Shown here in pieces: positions 1 to 8,329 of a stretch of 64,000 bases of DNA. The notes under the pieces were generated by a model that was not told where the DNA came from, did no database searches, and saw only the letters and a program-made list of their open reading frames with translations. A program made the position numbers and the translations under genes. How positions within the stretch are numbered: the stretch's first letter is position 1; each line of letters begins with the position of its first letter. Origin of the DNA: Micropruina glycogenica. Its GTDB lineage: Bacteria; Actinomycetota; Actinomycetes; Propionibacteriales; Propionibacteriaceae. The DNA is taken from assembly GCF_039524395.1 (NCBI RefSeq), contig NZ_BAAAGO010000044.1; one strand, written 5' to 3'.

Positions 1-78
1 ACCACCAACAGTCGCGAGACCCCCGCGCTCGTCGGGATGACGTCCAGGCCGGGTCGGGGTCACCAGCGACCAGGGCAC

Positions 79-477
79 TCAGCGCACGTACCGGGTCGGC
101 TCGGCCACCACCGGTAGGCCGGCCCCGCGCCAGCCGTCGAACCCGTCGATCAGGTCGCCTGCCCGGGTGAACCCGAGCGCACTCAGATCGCGCGCGGCCA
201 GGCTCGACGAGTAGCCCTCGTTGCAGACGACGTAGACCTCGTCGGTGAGCGCGGGGCCGGGTCGCATGCGGTGGGCAGACGTCGGGTCGAGTCGCCACTC
301 GAGCACCAGGCGATCGACCACCACCGCCCCTGGAATGTGGCCGGCGGCCTCGCGCCGGTCGACCGGACGGATGTCGATCACCCACGCGCCCGCCGCCAGC
401 CGTGCGGCCAGCTCGTCAGCCGTGACCCGGACGATCCCCGCACGGGCCTGCGCCACCACGCTCGCGATGTCGGGCAC
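79..477 (-). CDS. Rhodanese-like domain protein
   Basis: A single rhodanese domain of 132 aa. The fold is suggested by VIDIRPVDRREAAGHIPGA (the usual DxRxxxE..xGHIPGA signature) and the active-site loop CNEGYSS, whose Cys would carry the persulfide. The C-terminal DGFDGWRGAGLPV is also typical. Single-domain rhodaneses move sulfane sulfur or relay persulfide in the cytoplasm. The start is a GTG whose G belongs to the stop of the upstream cysteine-dioxygenase-like gene (TGAGTG), so the two are translationally coupled. With that neighbour and the SAM riboswitch upstream, a role in cysteine/sulfur catabolism is a reasonable inference; the physiological acceptor is unknown. Confidence 0.88.
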   Translation of the reverse strand: MPDIASVVAQARAGIVRVTADELAARLAAGAWVIDIRPVDRREAAGHIPGAVVVDRLVLEWRLDPTSAHRMRPGPALTDEVYVVCNEGYSSSLAARDLSALGFTRAGDLIDGFDGWRGAGLPVVAEPTRYVR

Positions 478-972
478 TCAGTCGACCTCCGGTACGTCGC
501 CATGCACGGTACGCACCGGCGTGGCTCGTCCGTCGCCGAAACTGTAGAACGTCATCGTCGCCAACCGGGGCGAGTAGGCGTGAATGCTGATCGCCGGCTC
601 GGGCAGCTCGTTGCGCACGTCGTGCAGCTCGCCGGGCAGCACAGACACCACCGCACCGGGCCGCCGCTCAAGCACCACCAGTTCGTCGTCGCGCACCCTG
701 GTCTCGCTCAGCACGCCGCTGATCACCGCGAAGGCGGCCTCGGAGTCGCCGTGATCATGCAGTTCGGTGCCCTGGGCGGTGGTCCAGGTGAGCAGCCACA
801 GGTCCACGTCTTCAGGCACGTCGAGGCGCACCCAGTAGCGCTCGTCGGTGTCGAACCGAACAAGCGGCAGCCACCGATCGCAGTCGTCGACCACGCGTTG
901 CAGCAGGGCGACGAGAGAGGGATCAGGGGTTCGAGAACGGTTCAGGGCAGGCGTGGGCGCAGTGATGGTCAT
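478..972 (-). CDS. Cysteine dioxygenase-like cupin
   Basis: A 164-aa cupin resembling type I cysteine dioxygenase, which oxidises L-cysteine to cysteine sulfinate with non-haem iron. The cupin metal-binding stretch ELHDHGDSEAAFAVISGVL gives the two His ligands, and IHAYSP near the C-terminus supplies the third. I chose the ATG at 972 because AGGAG lies a few bases upstream; the open frame runs on to 1047 but that part overlaps the leader peptide and has no ribosome site. The gene is followed at once by the rhodanese and preceded by a Cys-Cys leader peptide and a SAM riboswitch, which fits control by sulfur amino acid status. The substrate could be another small thiol. Confidence 0.82.
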   Translation of the reverse strand: MTITAPTPALNRSRTPDPSLVALLQRVVDDCDRWLPLVRFDTDERYWVRLDVPEDVDLWLLTWTTAQGTELHDHGDSEAAFAVISGVLSETRVRDDELVVLERRPGAVVSVLPGELHDVRNELPEPAISIHAYSPRLATMTFYSFGDGRATPVRTVHGDVPEVD

Positions 973-1024
973 GGGTTTCTCCTGGTCGAACGAGGTTTGG
1001 GCGGGTCGTTGGCGGTGTGCTGCG

Positions 1025-1090
1025 TCAGAGACGACAACACCAGCCACGACGAAATCGCCGGACGAGCCGACCGAAGGGATCGATGATCAT
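1025..1090 (-). CDS. Leader peptide with C-terminal Cys-Cys
   Basis: A 21-codon reading frame, too short for routine gene calling. It starts MIIDPFGRLV, is rich in arginine in the middle and ends WCCRL before TGA. An excellent GGAGG (1097-1101 on this strand) sits 6 nt before the ATG and shares two bases with the closing stem of the SAM riboswitch. Arg-rich short peptides ending in tandem cysteines are known actinobacterial leader peptides before sulfur-assimilation genes, where slow cysteine decoding changes downstream expression. Here the stop is about 50 nt before the cysteine dioxygenase-like gene. Its translation has not been shown; the call rests on the SD, the Cys pair and the position. 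Confidence 0.7.
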   Translation of the reverse strand: MIIDPFGRLVRRFRRGWCCRL

Positions 1091-1099
1091 GGCCTACCT

Positions 1100-1175
1100 C
1101 CATCGTTTCTGGCGGGAGCACCCTGACGGGTTGCTGCGGCGTCGGTGAGCCAGATCTCTCGGCCGCTCTGGATGG
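1100..1175 (-). promoter_or_regulatory. SAM riboswitch (SAM-I/SAM-IV superfamily core)
   Basis: Reading the minus strand from 1175 to 1100, CCATC pairs with GATGG as stem P1. GAGC-GGCCGAGAGATCTG-GCTC forms the P2 arm. The conserved GACGCCGCAGCAACC is followed by P3 (ACCC-GTCA-GGGT) and the GGTGCTCCCGCCAGA segment. These are the hallmarks of the SAM-I/IV core. The 3' strand of P1 runs directly into the GGAGG of the leader peptide, so ligand-stabilised P1 would hide that ribosome site: translational OFF control by SAM is inferred. I cannot separate SAM-I from SAM-IV without a covariance model. Confidence 0.85.
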
Positions 1176-1191
1176 GTCGATTGCGACGCTA

Positions 1192-1212
1192 GCGGACGGG
1201 AGCGCCGTCCGC
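1192..1212 (-). terminator. GC-rich hairpin between promoter and riboswitch
   Basis: An 8-bp perfect stem (GCGGACGG/CCGTCCGC) with a 5-nt loop. It lies 3' of the homocysteine methyltransferase gene and about 17 nt 5' of the SAM riboswitch, so it could end the upstream transcript or cap the riboswitch transcript. There is no U-run, so termination activity is uncertain. Confidence 0.45.
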
Positions 1213-1222
1213 GAGCAATCCC

Positions 1223-1251
1223 TATAAATCCGATGGGAATAGTAGTGCCAA
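1223..1251 (-). promoter_or_regulatory. Sigma-70-type promoter for the riboswitch operon
   Basis: On the minus strand TTGGCA (1251-1246) is followed after exactly 17 nt by TTTATA (1228-1223). The predicted start of transcription is near 1216, just before the hairpin and the SAM riboswitch. The promoter lies between the end of the homocysteine methyltransferase gene and the riboswitch, giving the cupin-rhodanese genes their own transcript. Confidence 0.55.
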
Positions 1252-1268
1252 TGCGGGGGACGCTCGAA

Positions 1269-2171
1269 TCAGGCCGACAGGCCCCACATGGCCGCGATGT
1301 GGCGAACGTCCGTACCGCAGCAGCCGCCGATCACCCGCAGCCCCGGCAGCCGGTCACGCAGTCGCGTCACGGCGGCCGCCAACGCCACCGGGTCGCCGTC
1401 GTCGAGCTCGTCGGCCTCGTCGAGCTCGGCGTGGCTGAGTTGGGACGCGTTCGCCCGCACCACCGCGATGCGCTGCAACTGCGTCGGCGCGTCGGCCAGA
1501 CCGGGCTCGATGTGCGTGGGGTGGGCGCAGTTCACCGCGTAGTGGGTCGGCGGGCAGACCGCGTCGACAGCGGCGATGGCGTCGGCCAGTGGGGTGCCGT
1601 CGGGCAGCCGTCCATCGGTCTCGACGGTGAACCCGATGCCGACCGGCAGACCCACTTCGCGAGCGGCGAGCGCAACCCCGGCCGCCTCGCCGATTCCGGT
1701 GAGGGTGTAGGCGGTGATCAGGTCCGCCCCGCCGTCGGCCAGCGACCGCACCTGCGGCAGGTGGTACGCCGCTGCTTCGGACGGCTCGGCGTCACTGGCC
1801 AGGTATCCGTCGCCGCGAGGCCCCACCATGCCCACGACCAGCACGTGCGGCACGCGATCGCGCCACTCGTTCGCGATCTCGCGCAGAAACTGCACGGCCG
1901 CCGTGTTCACCCGGTCGAGCGCCGCCTGGTCGTAGCCCACCAGCGCACCCCAGTCGGTGTTGGCCCGCCAGGTCGGGCTCTCGAGCAGCAGCCCAGCGCC
2001 GGCCTCGGCGGCCACGCGCGCGTAGCCGTCGTAGTAGGCGCGCAGCAGGGCGCGGCCGTCGGGGTCGTCCAACAGCGGGAACGCGGCGAACTCGGGCAGG
2101 TCGACGCCGTGGTGAAAGATCAGGTCGGTCTCGAGGCCACCGTCAGTGACGTAGCCGGTCAGGTCAAGCAT
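1269..2171 (-). CDS. mmuM: Homocysteine S-methyltransferase
   Basis: A 300-aa single-domain enzyme that transfers a methyl group from S-methylmethionine (or SAM) to homocysteine, giving methionine. The N-terminal DGGLETDLIFHHG matches the start of the family, and GGCCGTDVRHI near the C-terminus holds the Cys-Cys zinc ligands; the third Cys is in YAVNCAHP. Length matches E. coli MmuM. AGGAGGT sits before the ATG. It is transcribed divergently from a TetR regulator across a region with two matching palindromes, so repression by that regulator is likely. It lies beside sulfur-metabolism genes under SAM control. Confidence 0.92.
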   Translation of the reverse strand: MLDLTGYVTDGGLETDLIFHHGVDLPEFAAFPLLDDPDGRALLRAYYDGYARVAAEAGAGLLLESPTWRANTDWGALVGYDQAALDRVNTAAVQFLREIANEWRDRVPHVLVVGMVGPRGDGYLASDAEPSEAAAYHLPQVRSLADGGADLITAYTLTGIGEAAGVALAAREVGLPVGIGFTVETDGRLPDGTPLADAIAAVDAVCPPTHYAVNCAHPTHIEPGLADAPTQLQRIAVVRANASQLSHAELDEADELDDGDPVALAAAVTRLRDRLPGLRVIGGCCGTDVRHIAAMWGLSA

Positions 2172-2189
2172 CGCGTACCTCCTCTTTCC

Positions 2190-2226
2190 AGACTGATTGG
2201 TCTAGTTGTATCAGACTGATCGGTCT
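2190..2226. promoter_or_regulatory. Twin TetR operator palindromes
   Basis: Two nearly identical 14-bp imperfect palindromes, AGACTGATTGGTCT (2190-2203) and AGACTGATCGGTCT (2213-2226), start 23 bp apart between mmuM and the TetR gene. Arms AGAC/GTCT and the location point to the TetR protein as ligand, repressing both genes. The spacing puts both on about the same face of the helix. Confidence 0.75.
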
Positions 2227-2241
2227 GGTAACAAGGGTTCT

Positions 2242-2853
2242 GTGCCACGCAATGGAGCCCCCACCCGAGAACGCATCCTCGACGCTGCCGAACGCCTGGT
2301 GATCGACAACGGCTACGCCGCCACGTCAGTCGACCGGGTGATCGCCGAATCGCGCACCAGCAAAGGGTCGTTCTTTCACCACTTCGCCAGCAAAGACGAC
2401 TTGGCCCGCGCGCTGGTCGAGCGCTACGCGGCGGCCGACATCACCCATCTGTACGCCGCGATCGCTCAGGTCGTCGCCGACACCGACGACCCGGCCGAAC
2501 GGGTGATCGAGTTCGTCCGGGTGTTCGAAGAGGGAGCCGACGACCTGATGTCGGCGCAGTCGAGCTGCCTGTACGTGTCGGTGCTCACCGAGCGCGAACT
2601 GGTCGATCGTGGCACGTCCAGCCAGATCACCGCCGCCATCGTGGCCTGGCGCGAGGCCATCGCCGACCTGCTGCGGGCGGCACTGCCGCCCGATTCCGAC
2701 CTGGACGCCGAAGCCCTGGCCGACCACGTGTTCGTCACCTTCGAGGGCGCGTTCATTCTGTGCCGGGCCACCGGCGACCCCGGCCACATGCGCCGGCAGC
2801 TCGGCGCCCTTCGGCGGTTGTTCGAGGTGCTGCTGGTACAGGGGGCCGCCTGA
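2242..2853 (+). CDS. TetR family transcriptional regulator
   Basis: A 203-aa regulator. The N-terminal helix-turn-helix is seen in ERILDAAERL..GYAATSVDRVIAESRTSKGSFFHHFASKDDLARALV, written here in part. The C-terminal half is the variable ligand-binding domain. I chose the GTG at 2242, preceded by AAGG, because an in-frame TTG at 2206 would lie in the operator and add 12 non-conserved residues. It probably represses itself and the divergent mmuM. The ligand is unknown; a sulfur compound is a guess from the context. Confidence 0.9.
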   Translation: MPRNGAPTRERILDAAERLVIDNGYAATSVDRVIAESRTSKGSFFHHFASKDDLARALVERYAAADITHLYAAIAQVVADTDDPAERVIEFVRVFEEGADDLMSAQSSCLYVSVLTERELVDRGTSSQITAAIVAWREAIADLLRAALPPDSDLDAEALADHVFVTFEGAFILCRATGDPGHMRRQLGALRRLFEVLLVQGAA

Positions 2854-2923
2854 TCGGCCGCGACAAGTGCGCAACGGCCCGACCGGTGACACGATGCTCT
2901 CGACACCCGATGAAGGGAGCGCC

Positions 2924-3574
2924 ATGCGTCGCCGACTGATGGTCGTGCTGGTCGTGCTGGTCGTGCTGGTCAGCGGCTGCGCCGGCACTTCGAGGCCAAC
3001 GCCGAGCGTACGCACGATTCCACCCGACAACAGGCCCCCGGCGGCGTCGACCAGCCCCTCTTCGTCGTCGTCCGAGACCCCGGTGTCGCCGCCGTCGAAC
3101 CCGTCCACACCGGCCGTGCCGTCGACCACCGGCGCCTTGAACGTGGTCAAGTTCACCCAGGTCGACTTCGCTTCGCCCTCGGGTGGCATCTGGTGCGGCA
3201 TGGCGGCCGACTACGCGTTGTGCCACATTCCGTTCGACGGCTACAAAGGTCAGCAGCCGACCACCGAGCAGATCTGCCCAGAGGAGCAGCTCGACGTGAC
3301 GGGCGTGAATGTCACCACAGACGGGGCGAGCTGGTTCTGCAGCGGCGACCCGTCCACAATGCCGGTCAAGGGCAGCACGCAGGTGGCGTGGCAGAAGGGC
3401 ACGGGGTTTCCGTTCGTGAAGTATGACGGCCAGACGCTGGCCACCCTGCCGTACGACAAGGCGTTGCGGCACGGCGACTACATCTGCCGCAGCGAACGCT
3501 CGGGCATGACCTGCGCCAGCCTGGTCAGCAAGCACGGCTTCAAGGTCGCCCGGGCGGGCATCACGCTGTTCTGA
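2924..3574 (+). CDS. Secreted lipoprotein, Cys-rich, DUF6636-like
   Basis: A 216-aa protein with a type II signal peptide: Arg-rich start, a VLVVLVVLV core encoded by a short in-frame repeat, and lipobox VSGC with Cys19 as the lipidated residue. A Pro/Ser/Thr-rich linker (about residues 24-65) leads to a globular domain with six cysteines, starting at FASPSGGIWCGM. The SPSGxIxC pattern recalls DUF6636, a small actinobacterial extracellular domain of unknown function. The start follows GAAGGGAG. No operon partner; the function is unknown. Confidence 0.75.
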   Translation: MRRRLMVVLVVLVVLVSGCAGTSRPTPSVRTIPPDNRPPAASTSPSSSSSETPVSPPSNPSTPAVPSTTGALNVVKFTQVDFASPSGGIWCGMAADYALCHIPFDGYKGQQPTTEQICPEEQLDVTGVNVTTDGASWFCSGDPSTMPVKGSTQVAWQKGTGFPFVKYDGQTLATLPYDKALRHGDYICRSERSGMTCASLVSKHGFKVARAGITLF

Positions 3575-3603
3575 GCAGCGCGCAGACTCGCCGCTGGCCG
3601 ACT

Positions 3604-3702
3604 TCGTCACCCCCGCGGACGCCGGGATCTCCACTCACCGACACCTCACCCGAACCGCTGGTCGAGCGTGTCGAGACCCGGTTTCGACGAGCTCAACCGG
3701 CA
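3604..3702. repeat. Two intergenic palindromic repeats
   Basis: A REP-type element (CCCGCGGACGCCGGGATCTC, about 3604-3634) is followed by a GGTCGAGCGTGTCGAGACC / GGTTTCGACGAGCTCAACC inverted pair (3659-3702) ending just before the pyruvate carboxylase stop. Both families recur elsewhere in the window. They may act as a bidirectional terminator for the converging genes. Confidence 0.65.
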
Positions 3703-3703
3703 A

Positions 3704-6700
3704 TCAGGCGATCACCACCAGCAGGTCGCCACCCTCGACGGCCTGCGCGTGGCCGATCGCGACGCGCTCGATCGTGCCCGCGACGGGTGCGGTGATGGCC
3801 GCCTCCATCTTCATCGCCTCGATGGTCGCCACCGGCTGGCCCGCCTGCACCTCGTCGCCCACCTCGACGGTCAGGGTCACCACCCCGGCGAACGGCGCCG
3901 GCACCTGGCCGGGCTTGCTGGTGTCAGCCCGCTCACGCGTCACCACGTGCGACTCGGCCGAGAAGTCACGCACCGACACGATGCGAATCTGGCCGTTGAT
4001 CGAACAGACCACCTGACGGAAACCGCGCTCGTCGGGCTCGCCGATCGCCTCCAACCCGAGCAGCAGCTTCTTGCCCCGCTCGATCTCGACCTCGTGCTCT
4101 TGGTGAACGTCGAGCCCGTGCAGAAACTCGCGGGTGGCCAGCACCGACAACTCAGAGAACTCGTCTACCGCGTCTTCGTAGTCACGGGCCGGGCCCGGAA
4201 ACAGCAGCCGGTTGAGGGTGCGCCGCGGGTCGTCGGCCAAGGCCTGCTCCTGCTCGGCGGTCAGTTCGGTCTCGACCGGCTTGATCGTGCGTCCGGCAAG
4301 GGCTTTGGTGCGGAACGGCTCGGGCCAGCCGCCGGGCGGGTCGCCCAGTTCGCCGCCCAAGAACCCGATGACCGAGGCCGGAATGTCGTAACGGCCGGGA
4401 TTGGCCTCGAAGTCGGCGGGGTCGGCGTTGGCGCCCACCAGGGCCAGGGCCAGGTCGCCCACCACCTTCGAACTCGGCGTCACCTTGACGATGTTGCCCA
4501 GAATGCGGTTGGCCGCGGCGTACATGTTCTCGATGTCTTCGAACCGATGCCCCAGGCCCAGCGCGATGGCCTGCTGACGCAGGTTCGACAACTGGCCGCC
4601 GGGAATCTCGTGGTTGTAGACGCGTCCGGTCGGGCCGGGCAGCCCCGACTCGAACGGCGCGTACAGCAGCCGGACGGCCTCGAAGTACGGCTCCAGGTCG
4701 GTGGCGGCCTTGAGCGACAACCCGGTGGCCCGTTCGGTGTCGTCGGTGGCCGCGATCAGCGCGGACATCGACACCTGCGACGTGGTGCCGGCCCAGGCGG
4801 CGGAGGCGACGTCGACGGCGTCCACACCGGCGTTGATGGCCGACAGCAGCGTGGCCAACTGGCCCCCCGCGGTGTCGTGGGTGTGCAGGTGCACCGGCAG
4901 GTCGAACCGCTCACGCAGCGCCGTCACCAGAATCGCCGCCGCCGGTGCCCGCAACAGCCCGGCCATGTCTTTGATCGCCAGAATGTGCGCCCCGGCGTGA
5001 ACCAACTGCTCGGCGAAACGCAGGTAGTAGTCGAGGGTGTAGAGCGTCTCGGCGGGGCTGGTCAGGTTGCCGGTGTAGCAGATCGCCGTCTCGGCGACCC
5101 CGTGGTCGGTTTCGCGCACGGCCTCGATGGCCGGCTTGATCTGGTCGATGTTGTTGAGCGCGTCGAAGATGCGAAAGATGTCGCAGCCGGTGCGGGCCGC
5201 CTCGTGCACGAAGGCGCGGGTCACCTTCAGCGGGTAGGGGGTGTAGCCCACGGTGTTGCGGCCGCGCAGCAGCATCTGTTGCGGAATGTTGGGCATGGCT
5301 TCGGCGAACGCCGCCAGCCGTGCCCACGGGTCTTCCTTCAAGAAGCGCAGCGTGACGTCGTAGGTGGCGCCGCCCCACGACTCCATCGAGAACAACCCGG
5401 GCAGCATGCGGGCGATGTAGGGCGCCACGTGCAGCAGGTCACGGGTGCGCACCCGCGTGGCCAGCAGGCTCTGGTGGGCGTCGCGAAACGTGGTGTCGGT
5501 CACCGCGACGGCGGTCTGGTTGCGCAGCGCCTGCGCGAACCGCTCCGGCCCGTCCGCGATCAGCAGTTGCTTCGACCCCGGCGGCGGCGGGGCGTTCAAC
5601 TCGCCCCGGCTGAGCGCCGGCAGCTTGGTGCGGGCGATCAGGGTGGTGCGCGGCTCGCCGTTGGGCCGGTTCACCGACACCCCGGCCAGATAAGTCAGCA
5701 GTTTGGTGCCACGGTCGCCGGGCAGCCGGTGGTTGAGCAGGTGCGGCCGTTCGTCGATGAACGACGTGGTGGCCCGTCCGGCCAAGAAATCGGGGTCGGT
5801 GATCACCGCCTCCAAGAACGGAATGTTGGTCGACACCCCCCGAATACGAAACTCGGTGAGCGCCCGGTAGGCCCGTCGGGCGGCGCTGGCCAGGTCACGG
5901 CCGCGGCAGGTCAGCTTCACCAGCATCGAGTCGAAGTGGGCGCTCACCTCGGCGCCGGCGAACACCACGCCGCCGTCGAGCCGCACGCCGGCCCCGCCCG
6001 GGGTTCGGTACACCGAGAGCCGTCCGGTGTCGGGCCTGAAGCCGTTGGAGGGGTCTTCGGTGGTCACCCGGCACTGCAGGGCCTGGCCGCGCACGTGAAT
6101 GCCGTCCTGTGTCAGGCCCAGGTCGGCCAGCGACTCACCGGCGGCGATGCGCAACTGGGAGCTGACCAGATCGACGTCGGTGACCTCTTCGGTGACGGTG
6201 TGTTCGACCTGAATGCGGGGGTTCATCTCGATGAAGACGTAGCGTCCGTCGCCGCCGAGCAGAAACTCGACCGTGCCCGCGTTTTTGTAACCGATGCTGA
6301 GGGCGAACTTCACCGCGTCGGCACAGATCGCGTCGCGCAGCGCCGGGTCGAGGTTGGGCGCCGGGGCCAGTTCGACCACCTTCTGGTGCCGCCGCTGCAC
6401 CGAACAGTCGCGCTCGTACAGGTGAATCACGTTGCCCTGGGTGTCGGCGAGGATCTGCACCTCGATGTGCCGGGGGCCGACCACCGCTTCTTCGAGGTAC
6501 ATGCGCGAGTCGCCGAACGCGGCCTTGGCCTCGCGCATCGCCTCGGCCAGCGCCGCCGGCAGGGCCTCGGCGTTCTCGACCCGGCGCATGCCGCGTCCAC
6601 CACCGCCCGAGACGGCCTTGACGAAGACCGGGAAGCCGATCTCTTCGGCGGCGGCGATCAGGGTGTCGGGGTCGTCCGAGGGGTCGCTGCCCTTCAGCGT

Positions 6701-7090
6701 GGGCAGTCCGGCCGCGCGCGCGGCGGCGATGGCGGCGGCCTTGTCACCGGTCAGTTCGAGAATCGTGTGGTCGGGGCCGACGAAGGTGATGCCGTGCTCT
6801 TCACAGGCCTGCGCCAGGTCGGGGTTCTCGCTCAGAAAGCCGTAACCGGGGTAGATCGCGTCGGCCTCGGCCTCGAGCGCGGCGTGAATGATGCCGTCCA
6901 CGTCGAGGTAGGCGCGCACCGGGTGGCCGACCTCGCCGATCTGGTAGCTCTCGTCGGCCTTCAGCCGGTACTCGGCGAAGCGGTCTTCGTAGGGAAAGAC
7001 GGCCACCGTGCCGACGCCCAATTCGGTGGCGGCGCGAAACGCGCGTACGGCGATCTCACCACGATTGGCGACCAGGATCTTGCGGAACAT
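3704..7090 (-). CDS. pyc: Pyruvate carboxylase
   Basis: A 1128-aa biotin enzyme that carboxylates pyruvate to oxaloacetate using ATP and bicarbonate. The N-terminal biotin carboxylase domain starts MFRKILVANRGEIAVR and has the glycine-rich ATP loop SGGGGRGMRRV. The central carboxyltransferase domain starts near FRDAHQSLLATRVRT and holds the zinc site HLHTHDTAGG. The C-terminal biotinyl domain has EAMKMEA, with the biotinylated Lys at about residue 1094. Length is normal. The start at 7090 follows GAGGAGG; longer in-frame extension upstream lacks homology. Monocistronic. It supplies oxaloacetate, which matters more here because the neighbouring glyoxylate-shunt genes in this window are broken. 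Confidence 0.97.
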   Translation of the reverse strand: MFRKILVANRGEIAVRAFRAATELGVGTVAVFPYEDRFAEYRLKADESYQIGEVGHPVRAYLDVDGIIHAALEAEADAIYPGYGFLSENPDLAQACEEHGITFVGPDHTILELTGDKAAAIAAARAAGLPTLKGSDPSDDPDTLIAAAEEIGFPVFVKAVSGGGGRGMRRVENAEALPAALAEAMREAKAAFGDSRMYLEEAVVGPRHIEVQILADTQGNVIHLYERDCSVQRRHQKVVELAPAPNLDPALRDAICADAVKFALSIGYKNAGTVEFLLGGDGRYVFIEMNPRIQVEHTVTEEVTDVDLVSSQLRIAAGESLADLGLTQDGIHVRGQALQCRVTTEDPSNGFRPDTGRLSVYRTPGGAGVRLDGGVVFAGAEVSAHFDSMLVKLTCRGRDLASAARRAYRALTEFRIRGVSTNIPFLEAVITDPDFLAGRATTSFIDERPHLLNHRLPGDRGTKLLTYLAGVSVNRPNGEPRTTLIARTKLPALSRGELNAPPPPGSKQLLIADGPERFAQALRNQTAVAVTDTTFRDAHQSLLATRVRTRDLLHVAPYIARMLPGLFSMESWGGATYDVTLRFLKEDPWARLAAFAEAMPNIPQQMLLRGRNTVGYTPYPLKVTRAFVHEAARTGCDIFRIFDALNNIDQIKPAIEAVRETDHGVAETAICYTGNLTSPAETLYTLDYYLRFAEQLVHAGAHILAIKDMAGLLRAPAAAILVTALRERFDLPVHLHTHDTAGGQLATLLSAINAGVDAVDVASAAWAGTTSQVSMSALIAATDDTERATGLSLKAATDLEPYFEAVRLLYAPFESGLPGPTGRVYNHEIPGGQLSNLRQQAIALGLGHRFEDIENMYAAANRILGNIVKVTPSSKVVGDLALALVGANADPADFEANPGRYDIPASVIGFLGGELGDPPGGWPEPFRTKALAGRTIKPVETELTAEQEQALADDPRRTLNRLLFPGPARDYEDAVDEFSELSVLATREFLHGLDVHQEHEVEIERGKKLLLGLEAIGEPDERGFRQVVCSINGQIRIVSVRDFSAESHVVTRERADTSKPGQVPAPFAGVVTLTVEVGDEVQAGQPVATIEAMKMEAAITAPVAGTIERVAIGHAQAVEGGDLLVVIA

Positions 7091-7219
7091 GCCCCTCCTC
7101 ATTACGGACGGCCCTCGCCAGCGGTGGCCTTCATTGGCCACTCGCGACCAGCCTGACACAATCGCCGTTCGCGCGTAACGCCTTGCCGTGCACACCGGAA
7201 CTGCTGAGAGACTGGATCG

Positions 7220-8065
7220 ATGCACGCACTGCGCCCGTCGCCCGACGAGAAGACCATCGGCTCGCGCGACCTGACCCAGTGGCGCAGCCGCCCCGGCCGC
7301 TGGCTGCGCGAGGTGTTCACCGCGTTGGCCGATCGGCTGCGCAACACCGACCTGGCGGCGCTGACCCTGCTCGGCGTCGCCGCGGTGCTCGCGGTAGGGG
7401 CCACCATGCTGGCGGGCGAGATCTATGAGTCCGTCACCTCGGGGCACGGCATCACCCAGTTGGACGAGCCGGTGCTGCAGGCCATGGTGGCCTCGCGCAC
7501 ACCGGGGTTCACCACCTTCGTGGCCGCGTTCAGCAACTCGGGCGGCGCGTTATGGATGACTATCATCACCGGCGTCGCCATCGCCGCGGTGTGCCTGAGG
7601 TGGCGCCGTTGGACGCCGCTGGTGCTGATGCTCATCGCCGTCGGCGGATCGCTGGCGATGACCGTGGTGGGCAAGCGGCTGACCGACCGGGCACGTCCGC
7701 CGTACGAGCTGGCCGTGCCGCCGTATGAAACCTCGGCGTCGTTTCCGTCGGGGCACACGCTCAACTCGATCGTGATCACCGGCATGTTCTGCTACCTGCT
7801 GGTGTCGCACCTCACCAACACCCTGGCCCGGGTGTCCACCATCACCATGGGCGCCGTGTACACGATCTCGATGGGGTTGTCGCGGGTGTATCTCGGCCAT
7901 CACTGGCTCACCGACGTGCTGGCCGCCTGGTGCCTGGGGCTGGCCTGGCTGGCCGTGGTGATCACCGCGCACCGTTTGTGGCTGACCGATCATCAATCGC
8001 ACGCCCTGCCGCGGCACGGGAAACGATCTGAACGAGCCCTGGCGCAAGATGGGGACGGTTCCTAA
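7220..8065 (+). CDS. PAP2-family membrane phosphatase
   Basis: A 281-aa membrane protein of the type 2 phosphatidic acid phosphatase family. All three active-site motifs are present: KRLTDRARP (152-160), PSGH (176-179) and SRVYLGHHWLTD (about 219-230), the last with the nucleophilic His. About six hydrophobic segments follow a soluble N-terminal tail of some 45 residues. Such enzymes dephosphorylate lipid phosphates or prenyl pyrophosphates on the outer face. A GAGACT box 6 nt before the ATG suggests a leaderless transcript. It is divergent from pyc. The substrate cannot be read from sequence. Confidence 0.88.
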   Translation: MHALRPSPDEKTIGSRDLTQWRSRPGRWLREVFTALADRLRNTDLAALTLLGVAAVLAVGATMLAGEIYESVTSGHGITQLDEPVLQAMVASRTPGFTTFVAAFSNSGGALWMTIITGVAIAAVCLRWRRWTPLVLMLIAVGGSLAMTVVGKRLTDRARPPYELAVPPYETSASFPSGHTLNSIVITGMFCYLLVSHLTNTLARVSTITMGAVYTISMGLSRVYLGHHWLTDVLAAWCLGLAWLAVVITAHRLWLTDHQSHALPRHGKRSERALAQDGDGS

Positions 8066-8329
8066 CTCGCGCCACCCGCCGTCCCGGCGCAAGATGGGGA
8101 CGGTTCCCAACTCGCGCCACCCGCCGTCCCAGCGCAAAGGTGACTCACCCGTCATTCCAGGCTTGCCTTGAGACGAATCCGCCCGCCGAGAACCTGTTGA
8201 GCCCACGCGCCCACGACATCCAGGCGCCCGCTGCGATGACCGTGGAGCCCTGGCGCGAGATAGGACCGTCCCCAACTACCGCCAGCCAACCCTTTGGCGC
8301 GAGATAGGAACCGTCCCCAACTACCGCCA
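8040..8329. repeat. Cluster of GGGGACGGTTCC-type palindromic repeats
   Basis: Four repeat units fill the space between the converging PAP2 and patatin genes. Two are a near-perfect 45-bp tandem (8041-8085 and 8086-8130), each with a TGGCGCAAG...CTCGCGCCA palindrome. Two more (8251-8284, 8295-8329) are in inverted sense with CCGTCCCC. They overlap the 3' ends of both genes. The same family recurs at 19.9, 30.5, 32.4 and 40.5 kb. The 8131-8250 stretch between them shows nothing else. Confidence 0.8.

Noticed and set aside
2206..2241. TTG start for the TetR regulator at 2206
   Set aside because: It would put the operator palindrome inside the coding region and add residues with no similarity to TetR proteins; GTG 2242 has AAGG upstream.
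3668..7156. Open frame of 1162 codons on the plus strand opposite pyruvate carboxylase
   Set aside because: It is antisense to a certain gene, rich in Arg/Gly/His/Val of low complexity and has no domain; it comes from the G/C third-position bias of pyc.
8041..8130. CRISPR-like tandem repeat
   Set aside because: Only two adjacent 45-bp copies with no spacers; the unit is an intergenic palindrome seen elsewhere, and there are no cas genes.
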